Position numbers and translations under genes: made by a program. The notes under the pieces were generated by a model. The model had not been told where the DNA came from. It saw only the letters and a program-made list of their open reading frames with translations, and made no database searches. From Isoetes taiwanensis (lineage: Eukaryota > Streptophyta > Lycopodiopsida > Isoetales > Isoetaceae), in contig JAJEKV010000168.1 in the NCBI GenBank assembly GCA_021234155.1, positions 553,352 through 617,351 on the forward strand: a stretch of 64,000 nt of DNA, written 5' to 3'. The number at the start of each line of letters is the position of its first letter. The first letter of the stretch is position 1. Shown piece after piece: positions 33,935 to 46,385 of this stretch.

Positions 33935-34950
33935 TTCTCTTGAAGGGAAAATAAGAAGAGACCTTATGGAAAAGAAATTCGATGCGACCACCACAGTGAA
34001 CATTTCTCAAGAAGGAATTAAGAGACCTGGTGTCAACTGTAATAGATCCTAAACATTATTTTATTAAATTTGAATGTCGAATTTGTTAAATTCCTTCAAT
34101 TTTCTACATTTAAATCTAGACTTACGTCAAGTTGCCTCGACATTGCATCATATCCCGTTCTCAAAATTATTACGGAATTGCTCATTATTCCCAAGGTCTT
34201 TCAAGAACTCAAGAGCTTTTAAAAGGTCAAACGTGAGAGCATGAAAGGTAATGCATAATGCTTACAAATTGGCATAATTATACATTTTATAGCACACTTG
34301 ATTCGATTGTAAAAGTCATGGCGAGGGCAAAGTCTTTGGTAAGCCTTGCTATTTTTTATGTCCATTGCATTGGTATCGCATGGAATAATTGGAAATAATT
34401 CCTATGGCATCATAGTGTGTGCACACATTAAATCTATCTTGTAGGTGACATTTTATATTTTACACACATTGTTCTTGTTTCACACACATTGGTGGGCATT
34501 TTTTCCAATTTTAAATAGATGGCGTGTGTTGCCACATTATCATAGCCAAATTAAATAGGTTTTATTTCAAATTTCCATCGACTTGCCACCTCATTTGAGC
34601 ATTAAGGCCTATCACATTCACAACCTTGCATTTGAAATCATCACTGACATAAACTATAATTCCTCAACTATAACACATACCTCAATCATCTTGTAACTTT
34701 TTTTAGTATAAAACTTGCACGTTAAGTTTACTCGTCTCCAATCTTACTTCTTGTTCTCATAACCAAGAGAAGCAAATAGAAATTGAGCATCACAAGTTGA
34801 TAACATTTCATAGACCAGTTTTATATGCACCAAGCAAGGCCATCCAAGAAGAGGCAAAAGGCTTATTATTTACTAAATGCTATTATTTACTAAATCCTCC
34901 ACCTCAAAAATTCTTCCAAATCGCTTGGCGGGTCAACAAAAGATCCATAG
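33935..34950. other. AT-rich interval, nothing recognised
   Basis: No coding motif, structured repeat or RNA gene seen. Short ACACACATTG words recur near 34425-34490. Confidence 0.5.
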
Positions 34951-34955
34951 CGTTC

Positions 34956-35863
34956 TTACGTTGGTGTAATGTGATAATCTATAATCAATGAAAGATATAT
35001 GTGACGACCCTCATCTACAAAGCCGAATGGCTGCATTTGCTTCAAGGTTTCAAGGGCATATTTTCCATTGCCATTAAGGGCATTGGCGGCAATAATCACA
35101 TTCCGACATCTTTGTGTCATGGTGAACCATTTTACGAAATGCAAATCTTGCTTCTATTATGCTTACGCATTAATAAGAGCATTAAATCTTCTTTGAAATG
35201 TCATGTTCTCTTTCACAAGCCATCATGTAAGCCTGTAATCCGTTTTCCCTCAATTAGAGCTCCACGAATGGCATATCCATCAAATGGAACAACTTAGGAT
35301 TCCCATTATGCACATATGCCCATTATCCACGGGATGCCCATTATGCACATATCTTTGCAATCATCAAATGGCCGGGAATATAAACTCTGCCAGATTCTAC
35401 ACTTCCAAACTTGTTATACATTGTAAGCGGTGAGCTAATTACAATATTAGATTCAAACGACAAACAATGAAAGCAATGACTTGTTTTCCTTTAAGCGAGA
35501 TCTTGTAGACACGTGCAAGCATCAATAACATTAGCCGCAGGTTACTTAATTTGGAGTCACTTGTTGGTGTCGCATTTGTTGAAATGCTTGCACAATGCTT
35601 GTAGGGATTCCTTAATATATCTGATTAAAGTAACCCACAAGCATGGTACTCCATGCAATGACATCTTTCCTTGTCATTTTGTTCAATGTTCTCTCTGCAT
35701 TTGTTAGATCGACACATCTTCCATACATATTGATAAGAGAAGTACTAAGAGCTACATCGGATGTTCCAAAGGCAATCTTGAAATTGTTAACACTATAAGA
35801 TCCACAATCCCCTGTAAAAGCGTAAAAACTTTTGAGACCTAAACACATCAAGCTCTGCATCAA
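34956..35863 (-). pseudogene. Pentatricopeptide repeat (PPR) gene fragment
   Basis: Broken minus-strand PLS-type PPR gene. 35863-35612 contains SVNNFKIAFGTSDVALSTSL then INMYGRCVDLTNAERTLNKM and DVIAWSTMLVGY, a nearly complete PPR motif pair. 35144-34956 contains NVIIAANALNGNGKYALETL and EGRHIYLSLIIDYHITP. The middle, around 35290-35340, reads ICAHNGNP..LFHLMDMPF in another frame. PPR proteins bind organellar RNA in plants; this copy lacks a continuous frame, targeting peptide and C-terminal domain, so it is a relic or fragment. Confidence 0.65.
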
Positions 35864-35893
35864 CTCTACAATGAGATGCTTGTTTTTGTTAAC

Positions 35894-36600
35894 TTACCTA
35901 AACATTTGCTTTCGGTTTAGAATAAAGTGACATCTAATATAGAGATAAGCCGACATACCGCGGGGACTAATCCTAGTAATAGCGAATCGTACTGCGGGAA
36001 GAAGGATTTTTGTAGCAAAGGTTCGGTTGCACCGGATCGGATCAAGCATTATCCACGGACACGGCGACCTTCTAAGGGCTGCGGTGATGGCTATGAATGA
36101 CATCGGCTTAAATGCATTCTACAATCCAAGCGGGAAAAAAGCTATTACGCCATCCCGCCGAGCTCGTGGGGGCGAATTAAAGAGCCGCAAAATCTTCATA
36201 CCGCTGCTTGGGCAAGGGCGTAGGCTCTTAATGCAAGCAACAGTTACCTCCTCGGTGGTGAGGTACCTGTGTGAGATTCATCTTCATCTGCGAGGCTCCC
36301 CAATCATAGCACCACAAAAATTTGAAGCCCACTTTACAAAATCCGGCCAAGTGACTATGATTCAATCTGCCATAGCTCACGGTATTGCAAAACAAATTGG
36401 AGTCGGTTAAAAACGGATGGCGCAACCCAAAACTTGTCCCCTTTGTTTGCGAGAGATAAAAACTGAAGCGGTAGGTTTGAAGCGGTGGTGGCTGACCGTC
36501 CTTGGACATGCTTGGAGCGTCACGGCTATCTTGGGAATAGGGATGCCACAGTCTTAGAAGTATAAAAGCGAGGTTTGCTTGCGGACCAAGAAAGCGAGCA
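35894..36600. other. GC-richer interval with unassigned open frames
   Basis: Both strands have open frames at 36027-36509, and neither shows a domain I recognise. Composition differs from the AT-rich neighbours. It may be part of the PPR relic or of an unrelated exon. Confidence 0.25.
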
Positions 36601-37675
36601 AAAATATTTTTTTTTTTTTTCTATTAATTAAAAAATGCACGTGTCGTGCTCAGGCTTTTTCCTGGGACGGAAATATTTCATCAAACAAAAAATCAAACAG
36701 CCTTATATATGTTGTGATAAAGGTTTCTAATTATTATTGTTGTTTCTCATGTATGAGGCACCTATAGGGGTCTTGTGATATGTTTCATGGTTCTGAACTC
36801 AGGCTTATCTCTCTTTTCTTGTGTTACTTTTTTACAGTTTTGCGTTTGGTTGACAACGTGGGTTTCACTATATGTTGGCATCCTCTTATTAATCATAGGC
36901 ATTCACATGGTTTTTGATTTTTTATGTTGGGCATCATTCGAATTTGCGATGTATCACACTATTTTCAACGTTATAATTTCTATGCATGATCAGGGTTTGA
37001 TTTTTCTTTTTTAATTGTTGCACGTGCTTTCGGTTCAAGTCGATCTTGTTGCCTATTTTTCCTTTTGAAATGTTGTTATCGAACGTTGTTTTCCTTTTTT
37101 AGGCATACGGAGCATTACGGTGGTTTCATTTTCTTTTCACGTTATTGCCTATGTCATGTTTCCGATTCTGCTGCCTAGCTAGCTTTTTTGTGATTTATTA
37201 TGTCGTGTTTTCGATTACGCTACCTAGCTAAGCGTTTTTTGTGATTTATTGTTTATCTAAAAGGTTGCATCTTGTCTTTCTAACGTTTATGCATCTTCTT
37301 CACGACCATAGGTTGGCTTTTCCTCTTCATCTTATTGCTTTTGTATTGGGTTATTTATCATTATTGACAACTTGGGGGGTTTTGCATAAGTGGGCCTCAT
37401 CTTTTTGCATTATATGCATTGACGTGGTTGGTTTCTTCTTGTGTTTATGCATTATCTGCAATTGCATAGCTTGAGTTGTTCCTACTTTATTTGGATATTG
37501 GCTTTTTATTTGGTCGCATTCTCTTTATTGGGTTGATTCTCCGTGGCCAGTGCATATACGGGACTCCTCATCACGAGGGCTTGACTTGTTTTTGTCAGGG
37601 CGTCCTCTTTTTTCGTCTCAGGGCTGGCAGACCCTTCTTACCATTGTTTTTGTTCTATAATGTATTTCCTTTTTC

Positions 37676-37968
37676 AGGTTAGTGAGCTGATGCCATCTAT
37701 CGCGAACACTTCCAACTCTTCTCCTGCGAGTTCGCGTTCTCCATCACGACTCGCTCGTGCTGCTGGTCCTCATCGTCAACGCAAAGCTTCCCTTTCCCCT
37801 GAGCCGGACTCTTTGGACACCAGTTCACTTTCTCCCCCGACCTCTCCCGTTCCCGCCTCTGCCGTACCCATTCTTTTTGCCCCCGTTTCTCCTGATTATA
37901 CACAATTATTGCAGGAGCTTCAGCAGCAGCGGGCCACCGCCGAGCACTCCGGACATCGGCCCATTTAG
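37676..37968 (+). CDS. Ser/Pro-rich exon, module copy 1
   Basis: An acceptor-like TTTCCTTTTTCAG is followed by a frame reading VSELMPSIANTSNSSPASSR, SPSRLARAAGPHRQRKASLS and PEPDSLDTSSLSPPTSP, ending LLQELQQQRATAEHSGHRPI. A second copy lies at 40578-40770. Conservation of both the acceptor and the protein (LARxAG.RRQ..ASLS.EPDSLD) between copies, with indels elsewhere, suggests it was once coding. Product unknown; low-complexity, probably disordered. Confidence 0.4.
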
Positions 37969-38154
37969 TTCCTATAAACTTCTCGACCCAGCTCGTATCT
38001 GCCCCTTCTACCTCAATCTCCTCCCTTTTTCATCGCACACATTGGGCGTTCTTGGGGGGTTCCACATGATGCTTTGCGTCGCTCTCACGGTCATTGGCGC
38101 TCCTCTTTTCTCACTTTAAGCTACATGCCCGTGACCCAACTCAGCGCTTGGAGG

Positions 38155-38320
<166 letters not shown>

Positions 38321-39217
38321 GTGCAAATGTGGTTTTCTTTGCATTTGCTCCCCATGTCCATTTCATTTAAGTAATCCTTAGCATAATATTTTGGGGTTAT
38401 TTATTCACGATTCATCTTGTTTCTGATTCAATTTTATGCGGACATGTGTCATTCTGTTGGTTTGGAATTTCTTTAGGATGATGGGAGAGCATTGGCCTTT
38501 TGCACTTATGGGTGCATTTGTATGGGTTTCACTTGATCATTAAAGTGTTTTTTCATAAGGTGTGTTTTTGCACGTGTATATTGCTGTTAGCATAGGGGGC
38601 GAATCTGGTCCGTGTGGCATATTATCCTACATGTCTTGTCCTTTTCATCTCTGGCACCTTATGTTTTTCGTCATTCTTGTTGTTTACCTTGATATTATCT
38701 CTATATTGCATTCATGTGATCTATTTTAACTTTTTATGTTCGGCATCATTTGAATTTGCCTTTTTCTAATAGAGTATGGGGTCCAAGTTTGAGCTATGAT
38801 ATAATTGCCATTTTATTATTCGATTTGGGATATAACCTATGATTTTACAAATTTTAGACCTTTTTTCTGCACATTTTTGATGTTGTCGATCTCTTGTGTT
38901 TGGAACATTGGTGCCTAGGGTTTTTATTCCACATTTACGTTCCCTTCCTCACAAATTTCATGCTTGTTAGGGTTCTTATGATGGTGCATAAGGTATTATC
39001 TTGGGCGCATTTTAATTTTGTGCATGGTGCTAGTCTTGGGAATTCCTTTCTAGGTTGGTTGTTGCGATTTTTCACTATAAATTGTGCTCTCATTATGCAT
39101 TGTGCATTATGCTATCTCCACGAAGCATTTTGTCTTCTTTATGTCTACACATTTTTTTTTCTTATCGCAGATTACTTGTTATTCTTTTTATTATTTATCG
39201 TTATTGTTTTTTCTTTT

Positions 39218-39345
39218 GGGGATCCATGATGAAGGGTTCCGTTTCCTCCGATTTTTGCTTTCGCTATCACGGGGTCCACATGTTGAGGTTAAGTACTCAC
39301 GGTTCTTTGGCGGTCCTCGTCCTCTCGGGCTTGCTACGTGTTTGC
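39218..39345 (+). repeat. Duplicated module with GGGGTCCACATGTTGAGG, copy 1
   Basis: GGGGATCCATGATGAAGGGT, CCGTTTCCTCCG, GGGTCCACATGTTGAGGTT and GGCGGTCCTCGTCCTCTCG occur in this order. The same words recur at 40076-40180 (with the GATCCATGATGAAGGG part displaced to 40319), showing duplication and rearrangement of a unit. Confidence 0.8.
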
Positions 39346-39528
39346 CGCTTAGCCCGCTTGTGTTGGCGCCCCTCTTAAAATCTCACCCTCCCTCGTGCTT
39401 AGGTGCCCGACTTCGACCCACAGGTTTTCGCGGCTCATTTTGGGCTTATAGTTTATCGCGATTACGCCTCATTTTATTGTTGTGCTCCCGTTAAGCTCGT
39501 TAGCCGTTGACCCCTCCCACGCTTGGCG

Positions 39529-39642
<114 letters not shown>

Positions 39643-40577
39643 TTTTTTGCGTTAAGCCCTTTTCATCCCATTCAAGTATTTTGTGACATATTTTCCACCT
39701 CTTTGTCCTTTGTGGCTACATTTCTTCTATGTATATTCTATATTTGGTTTGGTTACGATCTTGGGCTTTGAATATTTGGGGATTAGTTTAAGATTTTTTT
39801 TTTTTTCTTTTTTGGCATGATCATCGGGGAGCTCTAGTGTTTGTTGGTTCCTTTGTTCACTTTATTAGTGCACTTATTTGTTGTTTCCTGAAGTTGTATT
39901 TTCTAATCTTGAACATGGGTGACGGGTGATATTGTTCGGTGTACCAATTTTATGGATTTGGGGCTCCACTTTGTCATGTTCGCAGTAGGCTTATATTACA
40001 TAATCATTGTGTAAGTTTCGAGACGTTAGACGTGGTTGACTTTTCATGTTCTTTTAGCCCATAGTTTTTATCATTCTTCCCCGTTTCCTCCGTTTTTTGC
40101 TCGATATGCAGGGTCCACATGTTGAGGTTCGTACTTACGGTTGCTGGCGGTCCTCGTCCTCTCGCGCTCGCTACGTGGTGTGCGACTCTCCTCAACATCT
40201 CCATGTTTCTCGTTCCATCTTTATGTCTATGCATTTTTACATTCCTATGCGTAAGTTTTTCCTCTTTGCCTTATTATCTCAGTTACTTGTTATTTTCTTA
40301 TTTGTCGTTATTGTTTTTGGGGATCCATGATGAAGGGTTCCTTTGTTCACTTATCTCCCTCTAGATGTTGACCACGGGTTCGGCAGGAATAATGGCCACA
40401 TTCACGGACTTCGGTCCGTAATCTGCATTCATATCATATGTGCATTGTACGCATTAACGTGGTTTGTTTTTTCATCGCCTTGTTGCCGTTCTTGTTGGCA
40501 TGCCGGGGCGCTTCCTTCGATTCATCTTCGTGGCGGCGTCCTTTTCTTGGTTTGTTCTCTAATGTTCTTTCCTTTTT

Positions 40578-40770
40578 CAGGTCGTTGAGCTGATACCGTC
40601 TATAGCATGCGCTTTCGGTTCTTCTTCTTCAACTTCGCTTTTTTCTCCACGGCTCGCTCGCCCTGCTGGTTCTCGTCGTCAACACGAAGCTTCCCTCTCG
40701 CTTGAACCCGACTCTTTGGACCCTGGTTCTCTTTCTCCCCCTGCCACTCCAAATGAGACCAACTTGCTCG
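40578..40770 (+). CDS. Ser/Pro-rich exon, module copy 2
   Basis: Follows CTTTCCTTTTTCAG. The frame reads VVELIPSIACAFGSSSSTSL, then SPRLARPAGSRRQHEASLSL and EPDSLDPGSLSPPATP, clearly paralogous to 37676-37968. It becomes unrelated after about 65 codons. Not assigned to a family. Confidence 0.4.
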
Positions 40771-41136
40771 TGCTCATACGATTTCTTTTTGCTTTCGCTT
40801 GCCTTAAGTTCGCATGCCGAGTCACTATCGCCAGCCTCCGTGACCCTCTTTGCTCCTCTCCTTCCTCTCTACGTCCTTTATCCTATCTGATTGTTTGGGG
40901 GTGGTGGCGGGAGTATCTTCTTAACTCCATCCCAGTAGGGTACTCATTCTTTTCGTCGCGGCCGGGCCTCGGCGGCTTCCCTTTCGGGGTTCCACATGAT
41001 CTTTAGCCCAGCTCTCACGATCGGCGGGCGCTACTTTTCTTCTCACTCCCGCTATGTGCTTGGCGACCCAGCTCAACACATGGCGGTTTCGCAGTGGCTG
41101 GGCTTATAGTTAAGGAAGTCCTTTGGTAGTCGGCCG

Positions 41137-41290
41137 GTTTTGTGTCTCTCGCGAGTCCCTTCCCAGAATCCCATCGTCCAGAGCCATCGGATCGCCATTA
41201 AGGAAGGGGCGGCATATAACCATCTCCGTCTTTGGCCCGATTATGGCGTCTCTCTCACGGCTCTTCTTCTCCTCTCGTGGCTTCCCTCCC
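41137..41290 (+). promoter_or_regulatory. Promoter/5'-leader-like module, copy 2
   Basis: CGGTTTTGTGTCTCTCGCGA at 41137 is repeated at 42436. It is followed by GAGCCATCGGATCGCCATT, GCATATAACC, CCATCTCCGTCTTTGGCCC and GGCTCTTCTTCTCCTCTCGT, colinear with 32098-32230 about 9.07 kb upstream in the same orientation. A TATA-like element and CT-rich leader are kept in both. Confidence 0.4.
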
Positions 41291-41584
41291 TTCCCGCCCT
41301 GCTGCGTCGGTGCATGCGTCTTTTTCATTTGTATTTTTTCAGGCACTCTTGTTGTTCTCCACCTGTGGGTGTTGCTATTCTCATGTTTTATTTCATGCCA
41401 CTATATAAGGCTCTTTCTCCTTCAGCACCGGTTATCGGCGTCTTCTCACGGCAGCTTCCTTCCTTCTACGAGTTTCCCCCCTTTCCGCCCTGCTCAGTGG
41501 GGACGCGTTTGTTTCATATTGTTCACTTTGCATTTACTAGAATAATGTTTTTTGCATCATTATCATGTCATTTTTCATATGTTA

Positions 41585-41850
41585 TTTTCCACCCGTTGGG
41601 TGATGCTTTCTCCACTTTTCAGGTGATGCTATCTCCATCTGGAAGTGATGCTGTTTATTTCCACCTGGAGGGTGATGCTATTTATTTGGTGAATCTATTT
41701 ATTTCCACCTTGAGGGTGATGCTATTTTTTCCACCTTGAGGGTGATGCTATTTTTTCCACCTTGAGGGTGATGCTATTTATTTCTACCTTGAGGGTGGCC
41801 TAATTATTTTTTTTTCACCCATTTGGGTGATGCTTTTCCACCTTACGGGT
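41585..41850 (+). repeat. GGTGATGC minisatellite (~25-30 bp unit)
   Basis: About eight units of TTTCCACC(TTG/TGG)AGGGTGATGCTATTT with length variation. The open frames through it are incidental. Confidence 0.9.
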
Positions 41851-42655
41851 CTTTGCTTTTTTTGTTCTAATTTGCTCTTCTTTGCGGGGGGTTGATTGTG
41901 CGGCTTGCCTTGTCCATGCCATGCATGTTAGTTTTCGGACTATTCTGGGTATTTTTAGGGTTCTGTTGTGTGAGTTCTTTGCGGGTTTTTACCGCGGTCG
42001 TTTGGGGGTCTTGCTTTTTTGGCCGCCATCGACATGTCTCCTTCGTTTTTCCGGCTTCTACCATCTTATGGGGTCGTGCTAGATTTATGTTAAGCCATCA
42101 CACCACCTTTTTCGGCTCTCCGAATAAACACATTACCGACCTGCCTGCCCGAGTCTTACGGGGTTACTGCTATCTTTGGGTTCGTAGTCAATCCATCTTC
42201 TTGGTTTTCGGGCATCACATTCAAGGTTGTTGGCGGCCAGTTTCTCATTAGGGTTTTCCTCGAAAACACGAAAGGGCGAGTTTTTCATCCGTTGAGAAGT
42301 TGTCGCCATTACCCTTCTATATTGCTGTGCACATTTCTTTTTTTGGGGTAGTCCGATATTGTTCCTATGGTCGGCTACCCCTCTCTTCTTCAAATCATTG
42401 TATCTTTTCTTGCTTGATGAATGACAAGCATCGGCGGTTTTGTGTCTCTCGCGAGTCCTTCGAGAATCGGGAAAAAAGCGGTCTATGGTACACCATTCAA
42501 ACCTTTTCTTGCGGGGGTTTCCCTTATGAAAAAAATTTCAATTGGGCAAGTTTAGAACACTTGGCCCGAATTTCATACTCTAGAAGTTAGTTAGGGTGGC
42601 GAATATTTTCTTTTACAAAAAAGTTTGAACACAATTACCTAAAGGCTTTTTTTAT
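41851..42655. other. T-rich interval, no gene recognised
   Basis: Holds the second copy of CGGTTTTGTGTCTCTCGCGA at 42436. No coding motif is supported. It may be the end of the duplicated module region. Confidence 0.4.
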
Positions 42656-43070
42656 CTAGGGATGTTCTAGCATATATAAGCTTCCATTAACAAGTCCCAC
42701 TATCCTACAAGTTTATTAGATGCAAAACTTTTGGAAATATTGTAATTAATACACTATAAAAATTTACATTTCTCTTCATTGTTCATATATGTTTTGAACA
42801 TCTGATTTTGAATATGCAATTTCTCACCTCCTTGGGTGCCCTCAACATTCCTCTTTATTGTCTCGGATGTTCTAGCATATATAGGCTTCTATTAACAAGT
42901 TCGACTATCCTACAAGTTTATTAGATGCAAAGCTTTGGAAATATTGTAATTAATGCACTACAAAGAATTTACATTTCTCTTCATTGTCCCGATCTATATG
43001 TTTGAACATACATATTTTGAATATGCAATTTCTCACACTGCTTGGTGCCTAACATTCCTCTCTCGGCTAC
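42656..43070 (+). repeat. Tandem duplication, ~207-bp unit x2
   Basis: GATGTTCTAGCATATATA begins units near 42659 and 42866; both continue through CAAGTTTATTAGATGCAAA and ATATGCAATTTCTCAC. Divergence is a few percent plus small indels. Confidence 0.9.
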
Positions 43071-44203
43071 ATGTTTTAGAAAATTGATGACTTTGAACCT
43101 CGTTTTCTCAAGTAATGAGTGACAATCTAAAGCAAGCGCCTTTTCTAAAAATAACATGGTGAATGGTAAATAAATAATTGACTTCTTTTATTATGTTTTA
43201 AAGAGCCTCAAACATCAACCGTTTTCTTTGAACCTTTTTCTCTAGATTCCAACTATACATATTGGGATATGACCAATGGTTTCTCTCGACCTCCTTTAGC
43301 CCCAAACCCGGGGCATGCATAATTTATCACAAGCTTTGCATCTATTCCAAAGTTACGTATCTGATGAGAACAACTTGGTAAGCCTTAACAAATCAATTTT
43401 TTATAAATTATAACGGAAAAAAGAAATCATACCTCAAATAGATAAAAACAGTTCATCAAGGTTTGGAGAGAAGGTCTTTATTTATGTAAGCGAACCGCCA
43501 ATAAAGCAACACAACCATGCTAATTATTATATCTCCTTAGAAGCCAAAGTAGGATTTAATTAGTGATAAGGTGCTAGACCAAGACATGGAAAATGCATCG
43601 TTAATGCATTTAATATATGATGCTTCGTGAGGAAGAAGACAATGAGGGATAATCTGATCATTTCAAAAAAACGCGAAGAAATAGAAGATGCAAGACAATG
43701 CGGATTATGGCAATCATTTCAATAAATGTATCAATTAGGTGACAATGGACGGCCAAATGATAAAGCTCAAACCCTCAATGGATGCTTCCCGCTTGAAAAT
43801 TTTTATATCTTTTTGCGTTTGTGGGCTCGGTCTACCTGGTTGTCGTTGTGACATTTAAAGCGGCGCGTATATGGTGCCAAATATTATTTTACCTTCTATA
43901 GTTATTTATACGGGACATGCTACACGGAAGAATAGAGATCACTCCGTTGTTGTTGCGAAAAGCATTGCTAATAGACGCGATATCAAGGGTGCTCACCACA
44001 CTATCACGATGTAATTATTTAGAAGAAAATCAATAACCTTTGCAATGCACCTCCGATCAAACCTAATCCATTGAAGGCATTATTAGTTCTTAAAATAGCG
44101 GCTTACATATCCAAGAATTTTCAAAGGAAAGTAGAATTTAGCTCGAGGAGGTAAAGGCGAATCACCTTAAACTTGGACATCACGATCTTGTTAGTTGAAA
44201 ATG
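43071..44203. other. AT-rich interval left of L1 element
   Basis: No gene or structured repeat recognised. Confidence 0.5.
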
Positions 44204-44512
44204 TTTTTTTTTTTTTTTTTGAACGTGTTTTTACTTCATATTATACACTCAAAATATTACAAAGTACTTCCGTATAAGAAATATCCCCCGAAGCATCAAT
44301 CACTTTTAGATGATCACTCCATATTGGAAATTTAATACGATCGAGGCCAATTGGAATCTGAAAAGCAATTATACAACTTCTTCTGAATTTCTTGAAGTAC
44401 CACCGAGAAAGAAATATGCTTATCATTAAAGGCCTTTCTTAGCCTTAAGCCTCACTCCATATTAGCCAAGACTTTTGCCATGTGAAATGCAATCTTTTTA
44501 GAAGCACCACGG

Positions 44513-45179
44513 CACTACCATTACTATTGAATAGGCAGCTTTTGCGGCGTCATTTATGCGGCGCCTTTGCGACGTATCAAACGCCGTCGCACACGCTTTT
44601 AATCGCTTTCCGCGCCACGCAAATGACGCCGCTTTTCGCAGCGGTACGCCACGCCGCATGTGCAATGTATTAGCCACGCCATGGACGCCCCAAACCGCAC
44701 AAAAATATGTCCTTATGACGCTTTTACGTGGCGCCGCTTATATGTTGCTAAGGCATATATATGTGCGTCCAAAATATTTTTTCGTGGACTTGAACCCTAA
44801 CCTTTTGTATTAACAAACCCGAGGCCTGTATTTATTTTGTGTTTATTCTTAAAAGCCGCAATGAGACGTTGTAATGACGCGTTGCACGCTGGCCACGCCA
44901 TAATGCGACGGCAGACGCATAATATGCAACGTGAGCACGCTTCACATGCATCGCCACATCGCTGCAGTTTGACACGCCGCCATGTCACTTTAACATTGCC
45001 ATGGCGTCACCGCCAATACCTTTGCGACGCCCCACCAAACGCGTTCAATAGCGGCGTGGGGGACGTTGCATATGCGACGCCGTTTGAATTTTGGCGCGAC
45101 GCCTTTTGAACGCTAAATTTTATGATGGGCGTTTCAAATAATGCCGAAACCGAAAAAACGTAACCATTCTCTAGTAGTG
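44513..45179. mobile_element. GC-rich non-autonomous CACTA-like element inside L1
   Basis: Starts CACTACC and ends CTAGTAGTG (reverse complement CACTACTAG), the CACTA superfamily terminus. The 667-bp body is much richer in GC than its surroundings and packed with GACGCC/GGCGTC/CGCCGC words on both strands, like the subterminal repeats that bind CACTA transposase. It has no ORF of note. Terminal similarity beyond CACTAC is weak and the flanking triplets (CGG and TGA) do not match as a 3-bp duplication, so boundaries may be slightly off. Confidence 0.5.
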
Positions 45180-45581
45180 TGATTTGGATAAATACCTAAA
45201 AGAAAGTCGCGACTATCCAAAGATACTCAAAAAGAGAATGCTACTCATCTCTCTTCACACAAATATAAACAATGCTCCAATGTTTCAATGCACCTCCACA
45301 CATTGGGCAAAGTGGGCTTTACTCCTACTAAAGCGATGAACCATCTCATTAACTCTCAAAGAGCGATGAATCACCGCCAAAGTAATTACCTTTGGAGGAT
45401 TATATTTAGACCAAACAAGGTTCCAGATGGATTGCCATTGAGAAGGCAAAGTCTCAGAAGTGCCATTTTCAAGAAGGTGATAAAGTACTTGAGGATGTAA
45501 GCAATCAGAAGCATGAACTTACTTAAGGCTTGCCCTCTTTAACACCTTGAACAAAGTTCCAAATCTCGGTCACCAACCTTC

Positions 45582-46211
45582 TTAATTAAAGGAAGAGCAC
45601 TTGCTACATAAGCCCATATCACCGATATCTTTATCCAACAACCCATATTTCTCCACGAAACCATTGCCAAGAAGCAATGTCAATACCAAAATACCAATGC
45701 TCAATAGAAATAATACATGCTCTCCTCCACCTTGCTTGGGAATGCGCGCATGCATAAATTCTACAACCGGGTGTAGTTGTCCATGAGTATACAAAAGGCA
45801 CCCAAAAAAAAGGGGAAGATGCACCCAAGACAAGCTTCCCAATCAAATGTAATCACTGTTGGACTACCTTCCAGGCCCCGGCAAGCCTTTCAAGACTGGA
45901 GAGGCATGTGAATAAGCTTTCAATGGATATAACAATGCCCAAGGGAGCTCAATTCTCACACCTAAACTTATGAAAAACCATACACTTCTTCACCGATTGT
46001 TTAAGTAACTTCATACACGTGATGCACAATCATCTTTCAACAAAAAGCTGAACAATAACTTAGAAGCTAAGACCTTACCCCAGAAAGAAAGATCCAACAT
46101 ACCAAGTCCTCCTTGTTGTTTAAACAACATACATTTCTTCCACATACCTTCACGGTTTCCTTTATCGATTACACGGACAAAATCTCTTACAATCTTTTTA
46201 TCTCTACGCAA
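45582..46211 (-). pseudogene. L1 ORF2 C-terminal region
   Basis: Reads WKKCMLFKQQGGLGMLDLSF WGK (46130-46080), the CxPKxxGGLGxxD segment downstream of the RT in plant L1 elements, then continues to 45582 with a tryptophan-rich tail in two frames. Broken by frame changes. Confidence 0.7.
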
Positions 46212-46385
46212 ACTTAGAAGCTGGAGCCAATAGAACCGAAACCAAATAAATATGTGTATTGTTCAATCTTGACTTAGCTACTTGAATTCTACACCTTGCC
46301 AAGGATAACTTTGAGCCTCTCCACCAAATCGGATGCCTTTGTAAATTTAAGATAATTTCATCCCATGCTTCATTCATGTCAATAT

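Noticed and set aside
36027-36509. Open frames on both strands as a ribosomal or organellar gene
   Set aside because: No conserved motif could be matched on either strand.
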